From assembly GCA_025964405.1 (NCBI GenBank), contig JAOPYW010000115.1, forward strand, positions 1 through 8,718: a stretch of DNA of 8,718 nt. The letters are read 5' to 3'. How positions within the stretch are numbered: position 1 is the stretch's first letter; every line of letters begins with the position of its first letter. This document shows, in pieces, positions 1-7,025 of this stretch. The position numbers were made by a program, and so were the translations under genes. The notes below the pieces were generated by a model. That model saw only the letters and a list, made by a program, of their open reading frames with translations, was not told the DNA's origin and did not search any database. Source of the stretch: Thermoleophilia bacterium. Its GTDB lineage: Bacteria > Actinomycetota > Thermoleophilia > Gaiellales > SKUG01.

Positions 1-2
1 CC

Positions 3-461
3 GATGACGCCGAGGTCGGCCGTGTGCGCCGCCTGCCGATGTCGACCGCCGTCTACGAATACCACCAGGCGAGTGACATCTTCGTCTCCGCCAGTCGGAG
101 CGAGGGGTTCGGCAACGGGCTCGTCGAGGCGATGGCGTGCGAGCGCGTGGCCGTCGCGGCTGCCGCCGACGGGCAGGTCGAGACGTTCGCCGGCATGCGG
201 GGCGTCGAGGCCGTGTCGATCGACGACGCGACCGCGCTCGCCGACGGCATCACCGCCCTGCTTGCGAAGCAGGGGCAGTGGGGGGAGCTGGGTGCCGCAA
301 GTCGCGACCACGTGCTCCGGCACCACAGCATGCGCCGGTGGGCCCGCGAGATGGCCGACACCTACGCGGAGCTCGTGCCCGACCGACTGACACCCTCCGT
401 CGCCGTGCAGTACGCGGCCGACCACGACGACCTGGACGGCGCCGACGCCGAGGTGGCGTGA
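3..461 (+). CDS. Glycosyltransferase, GT4-like, 3' part only (start lies upstream of the window)
   Basis: The open frame runs in from the left edge without a start, so this is the C-terminal part of a longer protein, about 152 residues here. The visible part fits the donor-binding half of a GT-B, GT4-family glycosyltransferase. It has the stretch ASDIFVSASRSEGFGNGLVE, with the E-x7-E signature at Glu34 and Glu42 of the visible fragment, followed by an alanine- and valine-rich strand and a closing helix. GT4 enzymes are retaining transferases that move a sugar from a nucleotide donor to a growing glycan; donor and acceptor cannot be read from this piece. No membrane segment or signal is visible, so it probably works in the cytoplasm or at the inner membrane face. 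Its stop overlaps the next start by one base (TGATG), so the two are probably translationally coupled. GTG24 and ATG39 lie in frame, but a start there would remove the whole acceptor domain. Confidence 0.85.
   Translation, partial: DDAEVGRVRRLPMSTAVYEYHQASDIFVSASRSEGFGNGLVEAMACERVAVAAAADGQVETFAGMRGVEAVSIDDATALADGITALLAKQGQWGELGAASRDHVLRHHSMRRWAREMADTYAELVPDRLTPSVAVQYAADHDDLDGADAEVA
450..456 (+). promoter_or_regulatory. Ribosome binding site GAGGTGG inside the end of the upstream gene
   Basis: GAGGTGG sits 4 bases before ATG461 and within the last codons of the preceding glycosyltransferase. It supports ATG461 as the start of the second glycosyltransferase over the much longer open frame that begins at 137, and it fits translational coupling through the TGATG overlap. 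Confidence 0.6.
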
Positions 462-1702
462 TGCCGCGGGCCGGTCGCACGGAGCGTCCGCAGCGCGGCG
501 CAGGTCGTGATTCGATCATCGCGCCGATCCCGGTGACCACGCTGGTCGACTCGCTGCTCGCGGGTGGTGCGGAGCGAGTGGCGATCGAACTCGCATGCGC
601 ACTCGATCGCAGTCGCTTCGAGCCCCACGTCATCGTGACCCGTGGTGACGGCCCGCTGCGATCGCTGCTCGACGATGCCGACGTGCCCTACACGCTGCTC
701 GAACGACGTCGCGCCTTCGACCTGCGGGCGTGGCGTCGCGCGCATCGGCTCATCGCAGCCACACGCGTCGCCGGCGGCATCCTGCACGCCCACAAGTTCG
801 GTTCGAACGCCTGGGCGGCCCTGCTCGCGCGCACGGCGGGCGTGCCGCTCGTCGTGCACGAACACAACTTCAGTGCCGAGCCGTCGCGCCTGCGCTCGAT
901 CATCGACCGTCGCTGGATCGCCACGCGAGCGCAGCGCGTGCTCTGCGTCAGTGACAGCGTGGCCGACGTCGAACGCTCGAACGGCGTGCCCGCGAGGCTC
1001 GTCGAGGTCGTGCCCAATGGCGTGCGCCTCGACGCGGCGTGGCCCGCCGCGAAGGCGCGCTCGGAGCTCGCGCTGGATCCCGGCGCCTTCATCGTCGGCA
1101 TCGTCGGACGCCTGCGCCCCGAGAAGGCGCACGAGGTGCTCCTGCGCGCAGTGGCAGAACTCACGCAGGGCGATGCTCGCGTGCACGTGCCGCTGCAGCT
1201 CTGCATCGTCGGCGATGGTCCGCGTCGCGATGAGCTCGCGACGCTCGCACACGACCTAGGCATCGACGAACACGTCGCGTGGGCCGGCGAGCGCCAGGAC
1301 GCCGCCACGCTCGCGGCAGCGTTCGATGCCGCCGTCATCTGCTCCCACTGGGAGGGGCTCCCACTCGCAGCGCTCGAGGCCATGGCCGCCGGCGTGCCGC
1401 TCGTCGCCTCGCGCGTGGGCGGCCTGCCCACCCTGCTCGCGGGCGGGGCCGGCGTGCTCGCCACCCCGGGCGAGTCGTCGACCTTCGCTGCTGCCCTGCG
1501 CGCCCTGATCGAGGACGTCGACCATCGCGCGACGGTCGCTGCCACCGGTCGGGGCCGCATCGAATCGACCTATTCGTTCGCACGCATGGTTTCCCATGTC
1601 GAGGGGATCTACGACGAAGTGTCCGCCACGCACCAGGCTCGCGACACGCACCGCCGCACCGCCGCCCACGCCCCTGACCAGCACGCACAGGACGCCGCAT
1701 GA
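461..1702 (+). CDS. GT4-family glycosyltransferase
   Basis: This is a 413-residue protein of normal GT4 length. The N-terminal Rossmann half carries GGAERV at 35-40, HAH at 109-111 and HEHN at 133-136, as in the acceptor-side domain (Glyco_transf_4 type). The C-terminal donor half carries VVPNGV at 183-188, GRLRPEK at 216-222 with the Arg and Lys expected to contact the nucleotide-sugar phosphates, GDGP near 251-254, and the E-x7-E pair Glu298/Glu306. It should be a retaining transferase acting on a lipid-linked or nascent surface glycan; the sugar cannot be deduced. The start is set by the ribosome binding site at 450-456. The gene is tightly packed: one base of overlap upstream and ATGA (4 bases) downstream with the epimerase-like gene. 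About the last 20 residues form a polar, His- and Arg-rich tail outside the usual fold. No transmembrane segment is seen. Confidence 0.9.
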   Translation: MPRAGRTERPQRGAGRDSIIAPIPVTTLVDSLLAGGAERVAIELACALDRSRFEPHVIVTRGDGPLRSLLDDADVPYTLLERRRAFDLRAWRRAHRLIAATRVAGGILHAHKFGSNAWAALLARTAGVPLVVHEHNFSAEPSRLRSIIDRRWIATRAQRVLCVSDSVADVERSNGVPARLVEVVPNGVRLDAAWPAAKARSELALDPGAFIVGIVGRLRPEKAHEVLLRAVAELTQGDARVHVPLQLCIVGDGPRRDELATLAHDLGIDEHVAWAGERQDAATLAAAFDAAVICSHWEGLPLAALEAMAAGVPLVASRVGGLPTLLAGGAGVLATPGESSTFAAALRALIEDVDHRATVAATGRGRIESTYSFARMVSHVEGIYDEVSATHQARDTHRRTAAHAPDQHAQDAA

Positions 1703-2664
1703 GCTCACGACCTCGCCGCCAGCTCCACGTCGCATCGCCGCGCCCTGACAACGTCGATGCGCGCCATCAGCCGATCGGCGACTTCACGCCCGGCGACATC
1801 AGCTCGGGCTTTCACGTCGACCTGCGCGGCGTGGCCGGCTCCTACGGTCCGCCCGGCGAGGCCCAGGGCTGGCTCGACCTGCTCGTGCTCCGACGCGAAC
1901 GCATCCTGCCCGTGACCGTGCTCCAGCTCGGCATGGGCGCGTGGCAGCGCTCGATCGATCCGGCCGATCCCGACCGCGCGGCCTGGGCCGAGGTCGCCGA
2001 GCGGGTAGCCGACTGGGCCGCGGTCGACATGGACGGCTACGGTCGCCTCGCGCACCTCACGCCGATGCCGCACACCTACGACATACCCGCACCGTGGTTC
2101 TCGGCGATGGCCCAGGCCCTCGCCACGAGCCTGCTCGTGCGCACGGGGCACTTCGACGACGCGGCGCGCGCCGTGCAGTCGCTGCTCGACCCGTCGCTCG
2201 ACATGATCACCGACACCGAGCACGGACCCATTCTCGAGGAGTACCAGGCCTCGCCGCGACCGCACGTGCTCAACGGCTGGATGTGGGGGCTCTACGGCCT
2301 CTACGACCTCAGCTGCGCCGACGGCGCCGACCCGGAGCTGCGCGAACGCGCCCGTGTGGCCTACGAGGCGGGCGTCGCGAGCCTCGACGCGCACCTGCCG
2401 GCCTATGAGACCCAGCGTGGCTGGTCGACCTACGACCGCTATCCGCACGTCATCGCCAACATCGCGAGCCCGTTCTACCACCGGCTCCACGTCTCGATGC
2501 TCCGCACGATCGCGCGCATCGCTCCCCAGACCGAGCAGGCGGCTTCGCTCGAGCACACCGCCGGTCGGTGGGAGCAGGCGCTCGCGCGACCGCTCACACG
2601 GGCGACCGCCGTGGCGCGCAAGGTCGGGTTCCGCCTCGTCAAGCCGCGCGGCAAGGCCGCGTAG
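1699..2664 (+). CDS. D-glucuronyl C5-epimerase-like protein (C5-epim_C domain)
   Basis: This is a 321-residue protein whose central and C-terminal part matches my memory of the glucuronyl C5-epimerase C-terminal (alpha/alpha-barrel) domain. Landmarks are WFSAMAQ at 133-139, EEYQ at 180-183, HVLNGWMWGLYGLYDL at 189-204, WSTYDRYP at 242-249 and ASPFYHRLH at 256-264. In the animal heparan/heparin enzyme, conserved tyrosines of this domain act in proton abstraction and re-addition at C5 of glucuronate, giving iduronate. Tyr182, Tyr245 and Tyr260 are the likely counterparts here, which is inference. The N-terminal beta domain of the animal protein is absent, as in bacterial single-domain members. 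No signal peptide or membrane helix is seen, so it is probably cytoplasmic and would act on a precursor before export. AGGA at 1689-1692 lies 6 bases before the ATG, and the start overlaps the upstream stop by 4 bases. The product could instead epimerise another uronate or be a non-catalytic relative. Confidence 0.8.
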   Translation: MSSRPRRQLHVASPRPDNVDARHQPIGDFTPGDISSGFHVDLRGVAGSYGPPGEAQGWLDLLVLRRERILPVTVLQLGMGAWQRSIDPADPDRAAWAEVAERVADWAAVDMDGYGRLAHLTPMPHTYDIPAPWFSAMAQALATSLLVRTGHFDDAARAVQSLLDPSLDMITDTEHGPILEEYQASPRPHVLNGWMWGLYGLYDLSCADGADPELRERARVAYEAGVASLDAHLPAYETQRGWSTYDRYPHVIANIASPFYHRLHVSMLRTIARIAPQTEQAASLEHTAGRWEQALARPLTRATAVARKVGFRLVKPRGKAA

Positions 2665-2706
2665 CGCGTTCGTGACGCCCGCGCCGCTGGTGGGTACGCC
2701 CCCCGC

Positions 2707-3888
2707 ATGAAGATCGCCTACCTCGCCTGGCACGGATCCGTGCACACCCGTCGCTGGGTGGCGTGGTTCGCCGCGCGCGGGCACGAGGTGCACGTCGTCA
2801 CCTGTGGCGGCGGCGCGGCGCGTGACGTCGATGCCGACGGCCGCCCCGTCGAGCTGACCTACGAGGTGCACGACCTCGGTGAACCGCGCGCCGGCAAGCT
2901 CGGCTACCTGCTCAAGGTGGGAGCGGCGCGGCGTGCGGTGCGCGCCCTCGAGCCCGACGTGGTGCACGCGCACTGGCTCACGTCGTACGGGTTGCTCGCG
3001 CTCGCCGTGCTGCGGGGCTGGAAGTCGGCGCCCCCGCTCGCGGTGACCGCGCACGGCGACGACGTGCTCATCGCTCCCCGCTCGCGTGCGTTGCGCCCGA
3101 TCGTGCAGCGCGTGTTGCGCGCGGCGCAGCTCGTCACGGTGCCGAGCGACGTGATGGCCGAGGCGGCGCTGGAGCTCATCCGACCGAACGATCCGCCGCG
3201 GGCGGGCATCGCGGTGTTCCAGTACGGCGTCGAGACCGCGCGCCTCGCGGAGGTGGGTCGGCGCGTGCGTGCGCAACGCGACCCCCGCGGATCCTCGGCC
3301 GACGACCCGCTGCGCATCGTGAGCGCCCGCGCCCTGCTCGACCTGTACCGCATCGACGCGCTCATCGAGGCGGTGGCGCTCCTGCGCGAGCGAGGCGTGC
3401 ACGTGCAGTGCCACCTGCTCGGTGACGGCCCCAGTCGCGCGTCGCTCGAGGCGCAGGTGGAGCGGCTCGCGCTCGGAGCCCTCGTCACGTTCCACGGAGC
3501 CGTGACGCCGGGCGAGGTCGAGCGCGTCGTGGCAGCGAGCGACGCCTACGTGAGCGTCAGTGAATCCGACGGGGTGTCGCTCGCCCTGCTCGAGGCGCTC
3601 GCGCTGGGCGCGGTGCCCGTGCTCAGCGACATCCCGGCCAACCGTCCGTGGGTCAATGACGGGGAAACGGGCGTGCTCGTCGCGATCGAGCCGGCCTCCA
3701 TCGCTGACGGCATCGTGCGCGCCGGTGCGCTCGATCGCGAGCGTCTCGCCGCCGACAACTTGGCCATGGTGGGGGAGCGGGCCGACCGCGACACCAACCT
3801 CGCGGCGTGCGAGCTGCTGCTCGACTCCCTCGTCGGGGTCTCGTGGAATCCGGAGCCCGTCGACGCGGCCCCGGTGGATCCCACCTGA
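2707..3888 (+). CDS. GT4-like glycosyltransferase, last gene of the polysaccharide operon
   Basis: This is a 393-residue GT-B glycosyltransferase. The N-terminal half starts with MKIAYLAWHGSVHTRRW and contains HAHW at 87-90 and TAHGDDV at 114-120, typical of the acceptor domain. The donor half contains LLGDGPSR near 237-244 and SESDGVSLALLEALALGAVP at 285-304. It departs from the textbook signature in two places. The usual G-R-L-x-x-x-K loop reads SARALLDLYRID (206-217), and the first Glu of E-x7-E is Asp288, pairing with Glu296. I recall an SxR-x-L-x-x-x-Y / S-D-G-[TV]-S subgroup of GT4 with the same changes, so it is probably active. A 42-base gap separates it from the epimerase-like gene, with only a weak GGTGGG 12 bases before the ATG. 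No in-frame upstream start was found in the gap. A hairpin 7 bases after the stop probably ends the operon. Confidence 0.85.
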   Translation: MKIAYLAWHGSVHTRRWVAWFAARGHEVHVVTCGGGAARDVDADGRPVELTYEVHDLGEPRAGKLGYLLKVGAARRAVRALEPDVVHAHWLTSYGLLALAVLRGWKSAPPLAVTAHGDDVLIAPRSRALRPIVQRVLRAAQLVTVPSDVMAEAALELIRPNDPPRAGIAVFQYGVETARLAEVGRRVRAQRDPRGSSADDPLRIVSARALLDLYRIDALIEAVALLRERGVHVQCHLLGDGPSRASLEAQVERLALGALVTFHGAVTPGEVERVVAASDAYVSVSESDGVSLALLEALALGAVPVLSDIPANRPWVNDGETGVLVAIEPASIADGIVRAGALDRERLAADNLAMVGERADRDTNLAACELLLDSLVGVSWNPEPVDAAPVDPT

Positions 3889-3895
3889 GACCGTC

Positions 3896-3917
3896 GATCT
3901 GGCCGAATGGTCAGATC
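3896..3917 (+). terminator. Hairpin after the glycosyltransferase operon, possible terminator
   Basis: GATCTGGCC and GGTCAGATC form a 9-bp stem (one G.T pair) around a GAAT tetraloop, beginning 7 bases after the last stop codon of the operon. No T-tract follows, which is common for terminators in high-G+C bacteria, so the assignment rests on position and stem quality. Confidence 0.5.
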
Positions 3918-4037
3918 TCGCCGCAGAGCGTTGCCGCCTACGCAGGGTCGCCGTTCGTCCGAAACGCCCCCGACCGGCTCGTGGCCGCACTGCGACCAAC
4001 GGATGGCCGCTTCCGGAAAACGCAGGCGAACTTGCTA

Positions 4038-4066
4038 TTGACCGTACCCTCGAACCGTCATACCTT
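4038..4066 (+). promoter_or_regulatory. Sigma70-type promoter for the collagen-like protein gene
   Basis: TTGACC (4038-4043) and TACCTT (4061-4066) are spaced by exactly 17 bases in a locally A+T-richer patch. A transcript starting near 4073 would have a leader of about 50 bases before the TTG start. The rest of the 234-base gap (3889-4122) holds the operon-end hairpin and nothing else I recognise. Confidence 0.6.
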
Positions 4067-4110
4067 GGCCCGGAACTGCTGTTACCTACAGCAAACTCCC
4101 TCCCACTTCC

Positions 4111-4116
4111 GAAGGA
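4111..4116 (+). promoter_or_regulatory. Ribosome binding site GAAGGA that fixes a TTG start
   Basis: GAAGGA lies 6 bases before TTG4123. It is the main reason to accept TTG as the start: translation from it begins with MKKTIVIAAA, a proper signal-peptide head (two lysines then a hydrophobic run), and the first in-frame ATG is absent from the N-terminal region. Confidence 0.75.
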
Positions 4117-4122
4117 TTTCCC

Positions 4123-5034
4123 TTGAAGAAGACCATCGTCATCGCGGCAGCAACCGCACTTGCCGCCACTGCGGTCACCGCAACGGCCACCACGCTCATC
4201 ACGAGCTCGCAGATCAAGAACGGCACGATCAAGGCGATCGACATCCAGAAGGGTGCCATCACCTCCGACCGCCTCACGCCGGCGCTGCGCACCAAGCTCA
4301 ACAAGGTCGGCGTCCTGTCGGCTGGTGGCAACGGCGCGACGGGTGCACCGGGCCTGAACGGCACGGCTGGCGCGAACGGTGCCAACGGCGCGAACGGCGC
4401 GAACGGTGCAGACGGCGCGAGCGCCATTTCCAATGTGGTCATCACGCCCGCCGACAAGGGCGGTTTCTACTACGGCAGCGTCGACAAGTCAGAGGACGAG
4501 AACACCGGGCAGGCTGCGGCTTCGATCCAGGCTAAGTCCGGTGACGCGTCGAAGAAGGCGCTGCACTTCGACATCAACGGTGGCAACTCGTTCTCGACGT
4601 TCCGCAAGACTTACACCGGTTCGCTCACGCCGCTCGCGGCCGTGTCGTTCGCAGGCTTCGACTACGTGGTCGACGCTGATTCGGCGAAGAGCGACGCGCC
4701 GCAGCTGAAGTTCACGTTGCTCAACACCAAGGGTGGCTACACGAACATCATCTTCGAGCCGTCGTCCAACTACACCGACACGGCCCGTGGCACGTGGCGC
4801 ACCGTGAATACGCAGTACGGTACGTTCCGGTCGACGAAGGCGATTCCGGGCACGACGAACGGCTACGGTTCGCTCGCATCGATTGTTGCAGCGAACCCTG
4901 ATGCGGTCATCTACAAGTTCATCGTCGAGCAGGGTTCGAGCGACCCGAACTCGGCTGTTGGCTTCAAGGGCGCAGTCGACAACATTCGACTCGGCCTCAA
5001 CGGTGCGACGACCACGTATACGTTCGGCGGCTGA
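4123..5034 (+). CDS. Secreted protein with collagen-like GXY repeats and a beta-rich C-terminal domain
   Basis: This 303-residue protein starts at TTG. Residues 1-28 form a Sec-type signal (KK then an Ala/Thr/Val-rich core). Residues 29-60 contain SSQIKNGTIKAIDIQKGAIT and a following RLTPALRTKL helix, a short stalk motif I have seen in secreted actinobacterial proteins. Residues 68-100 are eleven uninterrupted G-X-Y triplets, rich in GAN, as in bacterial collagen-like proteins that trimerise. Residues 101-303 look like an all-beta domain, ending in VDNIRLGLNG and TYTFGG, a strand pattern common in secreted carbohydrate-binding-type or lectin-like modules. No LPXTG or C-terminal membrane anchor is present, so it is probably released or held non-covalently. 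It has its own promoter and strong terminators on both sides, so it is a monocistronic unit. Its codon use looks less G+C-biased than that of its neighbours, in keeping with high expression or different ancestry. The function is unknown; glycan binding is a guess. Confidence 0.8.
   Translation: MKKTIVIAAATALAATAVTATATTLITSSQIKNGTIKAIDIQKGAITSDRLTPALRTKLNKVGVLSAGGNGATGAPGLNGTAGANGANGANGANGADGASAISNVVITPADKGGFYYGSVDKSEDENTGQAAASIQAKSGDASKKALHFDINGGNSFSTFRKTYTGSLTPLAAVSFAGFDYVVDADSAKSDAPQLKFTLLNTKGGYTNIIFEPSSNYTDTARGTWRTVNTQYGTFRSTKAIPGTTNGYGSLASIVAANPDAVIYKFIVEQGSSDPNSAVGFKGAVDNIRLGLNGATTTYTFGG
4372..4416 (+). repeat. 9-bp tandem repeat encoding Gly-Ala-Asn triplets
   Basis: Five consecutive 9-base units of the type GCGAACGGY (with GCC and GCAGAC variants) encode the GAN/GAD part of the collagen-like segment. 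Near-identity at the DNA level means the number of triplets could change by replication slippage. Confidence 0.75.
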
Positions 5035-5059
5035 TCCAGTCACCACAGGTAGCGTTTCG

Positions 5060-5089
5060 CGAGGGGCCCGGCACATGCCGGGCCCCTCG
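5060..5089 (+). terminator. Strong hairpin terminator after the collagen-like gene
   Basis: CGAGGGGCCCGGCA and TGCCGGGCCCCTCG are perfect 14-base inverted arms separated by CA (in practice a 12-13-bp stem with a CATG-type loop). It lies 25 bases after the stop of the collagen-like gene and well before the amidotransferase gene. There is no T-tract. It should separate the two genes transcriptionally. Confidence 0.75.
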
Positions 5090-5170
5090 TCGCGTTGCGG
5101 TCGTTCGGCCACGCTGCGCATGCAGCTCCCCAGCCTCAAGCACCGGCTCGCAACCGCCGATGGGCCACCC

Positions 5171-6988
5171 ATGTGTGGAATCGCAGGAATCTTCGATCGT
5201 GACGGTGGTCACGACGCCGTCGCCGTCTCCCGGATGCTCGACGTACAGGCGCATCGCGGCCCCGACGGGAGCGGCACGTGGGTCGATCCCGGCATCGTGC
5301 TCGGGCATCGCCGCCTGAGCTTCCTCGACCTGTCGCAGGACGGCGCCCAGCCGATGACCTACGCCGAGGAGCGTTACGTCATCACCTACAACGGCGAGGT
5401 CTACAACTACCTCGAACTGCGCGAGCAGCTGGCCGAGCTCGGCTACGAGTTCCGCTCCGGCTCCGACACCGAGGTCATCCTCGCCGCGTACGCCGAGTGG
5501 GGCCGCGACTGCCTCGAGCGCTTCAACGGCATGTTCGCCTTCGGTATCTGGGACCGCACCGAGCGCACGCTGTTCATCGCGCGCGACCGTCTCGGCGTCA
5601 AGCCGCTCGCCTACACCTGGGACGGCCAGCGCTTCGGCTTCGCGAGCGAGGTCAAGGCGCTGCACGCGGCCGGGCTCGCGCCGGGTGGCATGAACCCCGA
5701 CGCGGTCTACGAGTACCTCGCACGCGGCTACACGAGCGGCGGGCGCAGCTTCCACGCCGACGTGCACATGCTCGAGCCGGGGCACGCGATGCTCGTCAGC
5801 CAGGCGAAGCCGCTGCAGACCTGGAGCTGGTGGAACCCCTCGCGCGTCGAGGACACTACCTACGGCGACGCCGCAGCCTGGGCCGCCCGCGTGGGCGAGG
5901 TGCTCGACGACGCCGTGCGCCTGCGCCTGCGCGCCGACGTGCCGGTCGGCGCGCACCTCTCGGGCGGGCTCGACTCGAGCGCGATCACGGCGTCTGCCGC
6001 GAAGCACTCGGGCAACGCGACCGTGACCTTCACGGGTGCGTTCACCGACGACGCCGCCAGTGATGAACGCCAGTGGGCGCGCGCGGTCGCCGAACGCTAC
6101 GAACTCGTGCAGCACGAGGTCGAGATCGGCGTCGACCAGCTCGACGCGCAGTTCGACCGCATCCTCTGGCACCTCGACGAGCCGATCGCCGGCCCGGGTG
6201 TCTTCCCGCAGCTGCTCGTGTGCGACCTCGCCGCCGAGTGGAACATCAAGGCGGTGCTCGGCGGCCAGGGCGGCGACGAGCTCTTCGGCGGCTACCTGCG
6301 CCATCGCGCGCTGCACTACAAGCAGCAGCTCAGGACGGGTTCGGTGGGGGAGCGCATCTCGGCAGCGGCGGAGCTCTTCACGCTCGCGCGTGGTGAGTGG
6401 AAGCGCGTGCGCCGCACGAGCACCCGCGTGACCGACGAGCAGCTCGACCCCGCCTTCCTCGCCCAGGTCGATCCGAGCCTGCGCGAGGAGGTGCGCCGGG
6501 GCGCGCTCGGCCACGCGTCGGCACGCGACCTCATGTGGCACGACCTGCGCTGCTACCTGCCCGCACTCCTGCACGTGGAGGACCGCGTCTCGATGGCGGC
6601 GTCGATCGAGAGCCGCACCCCGCTGCTCGACTACCGCCTCGTCGAGCTGATGCTCACCGCTCCCACCGAACTGCTCTTCGCGCGTGGCGAGGGCAAGCCG
6701 CTCCTGCGTGAGGCCGTGCGTTCGTGGCTGCCGGAGTCGGTGGTGGCGCGTCGCGACAAGAAGGGCTTCCCGACGCCGCTGCACCGGTGGAAGGACCGAC
6801 CTGCCCTCCGCCGGTTGGTGGGGGAGCTGACGTCGACCCAGACCGTGTTCCGTGCCGACTACCTGGCCGGCGTCGAGGAGTTCGAGGCGAGCGAGCTGTG
6901 GACCGTGATGACGGTGAACGGGTGGCTCGCGAAGCTCGAGACGGGTTCGTACGCGCAGCCGCGGCGGGCGGAAGACCTCGCTGCCTGA
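5171..6988 (+). CDS. asnB: Asparagine-synthetase-type glutamine-dependent amidotransferase
   Basis: This is a 605-residue protein with the two-domain layout of glutamine-hydrolysing asparagine synthetase. The start is fixed because the mature N-terminus must expose Cys2 (MCGIAGIFD), the class II glutaminase nucleophile. Supporting residues are RGPDG at 29-33, Arg48, NGE at 74-76 and SGSDTE at 96-101. The synthetase domain has the PPi loop SGGLDSS at 264-270 and the loop GGQGGDELFGGY at 364-375. In E. coli AsnB the corresponding loop is SGEGSDE, whose Glu (Glu348 from memory) is catalytically important; here it is Gln366. GQGGDE-type variants are frequent in homologues inside polysaccharide and natural-product clusters, so the acceptor may be a uronate or other carboxylate rather than aspartate (inference). 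A plain asparagine synthetase remains possible. No clear promoter or ribosome binding site is seen in 5090-5170. The last nine codons including the stop, plus the first base of a tenth, belong to an exact repeat found again at 7500. Confidence 0.9.
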   Translation: MCGIAGIFDRDGGHDAVAVSRMLDVQAHRGPDGSGTWVDPGIVLGHRRLSFLDLSQDGAQPMTYAEERYVITYNGEVYNYLELREQLAELGYEFRSGSDTEVILAAYAEWGRDCLERFNGMFAFGIWDRTERTLFIARDRLGVKPLAYTWDGQRFGFASEVKALHAAGLAPGGMNPDAVYEYLARGYTSGGRSFHADVHMLEPGHAMLVSQAKPLQTWSWWNPSRVEDTTYGDAAAWAARVGEVLDDAVRLRLRADVPVGAHLSGGLDSSAITASAAKHSGNATVTFTGAFTDDAASDERQWARAVAERYELVQHEVEIGVDQLDAQFDRILWHLDEPIAGPGVFPQLLVCDLAAEWNIKAVLGGQGGDELFGGYLRHRALHYKQQLRTGSVGERISAAAELFTLARGEWKRVRRTSTRVTDEQLDPAFLAQVDPSLREEVRRGALGHASARDLMWHDLRCYLPALLHVEDRVSMAASIESRTPLLDYRLVELMLTAPTELLFARGEGKPLLREAVRSWLPESVVARRDKKGFPTPLHRWKDRPALRRLVGELTSTQTVFRADYLAGVEEFEASELWTVMTVNGWLAKLETGSYAQPRRAEDLAA

Positions 6989-6992
6989 CGGG
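6961..6992 (+). repeat. 32-bp direct repeat, copy 1 (3' end of the amidotransferase gene)
   Basis: This begins GCGGCGGGCGGAAGACCTCG and ends CTGACGGG. It contains the final codons of the amidotransferase (RRAEDLAA then TGA) plus four bases after the stop. It is identical at 32 of 32 positions to 7500-7531, and identity stops abruptly on both sides (C/T at the left, C/T at the right). The copies are offset by 539 bases and bracket the VOC gene. Confidence 0.95.
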
Positions 6993-7025
6993 CGTTGCAT
7001 CCAGGATCCCGATGAACTGAGTTCC

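Noticed and set aside
137..460. N-terminal extension of the second glycosyltransferase to the start at 137
   Set aside because: It would overlap the upstream glycosyltransferase for over 300 bases with an Arg-rich peptide; ATG461 with GAGGTGG and the normal family N-terminus is better.
1705..3999. A 764-codon open frame on the - strand across the epimerase and third glycosyltransferase genes
   Set aside because: It is antisense to two genes with clear family motifs; its product is Arg/His/Glu-rich with no recognisable fold, as expected from the complement of high-G+C codons.
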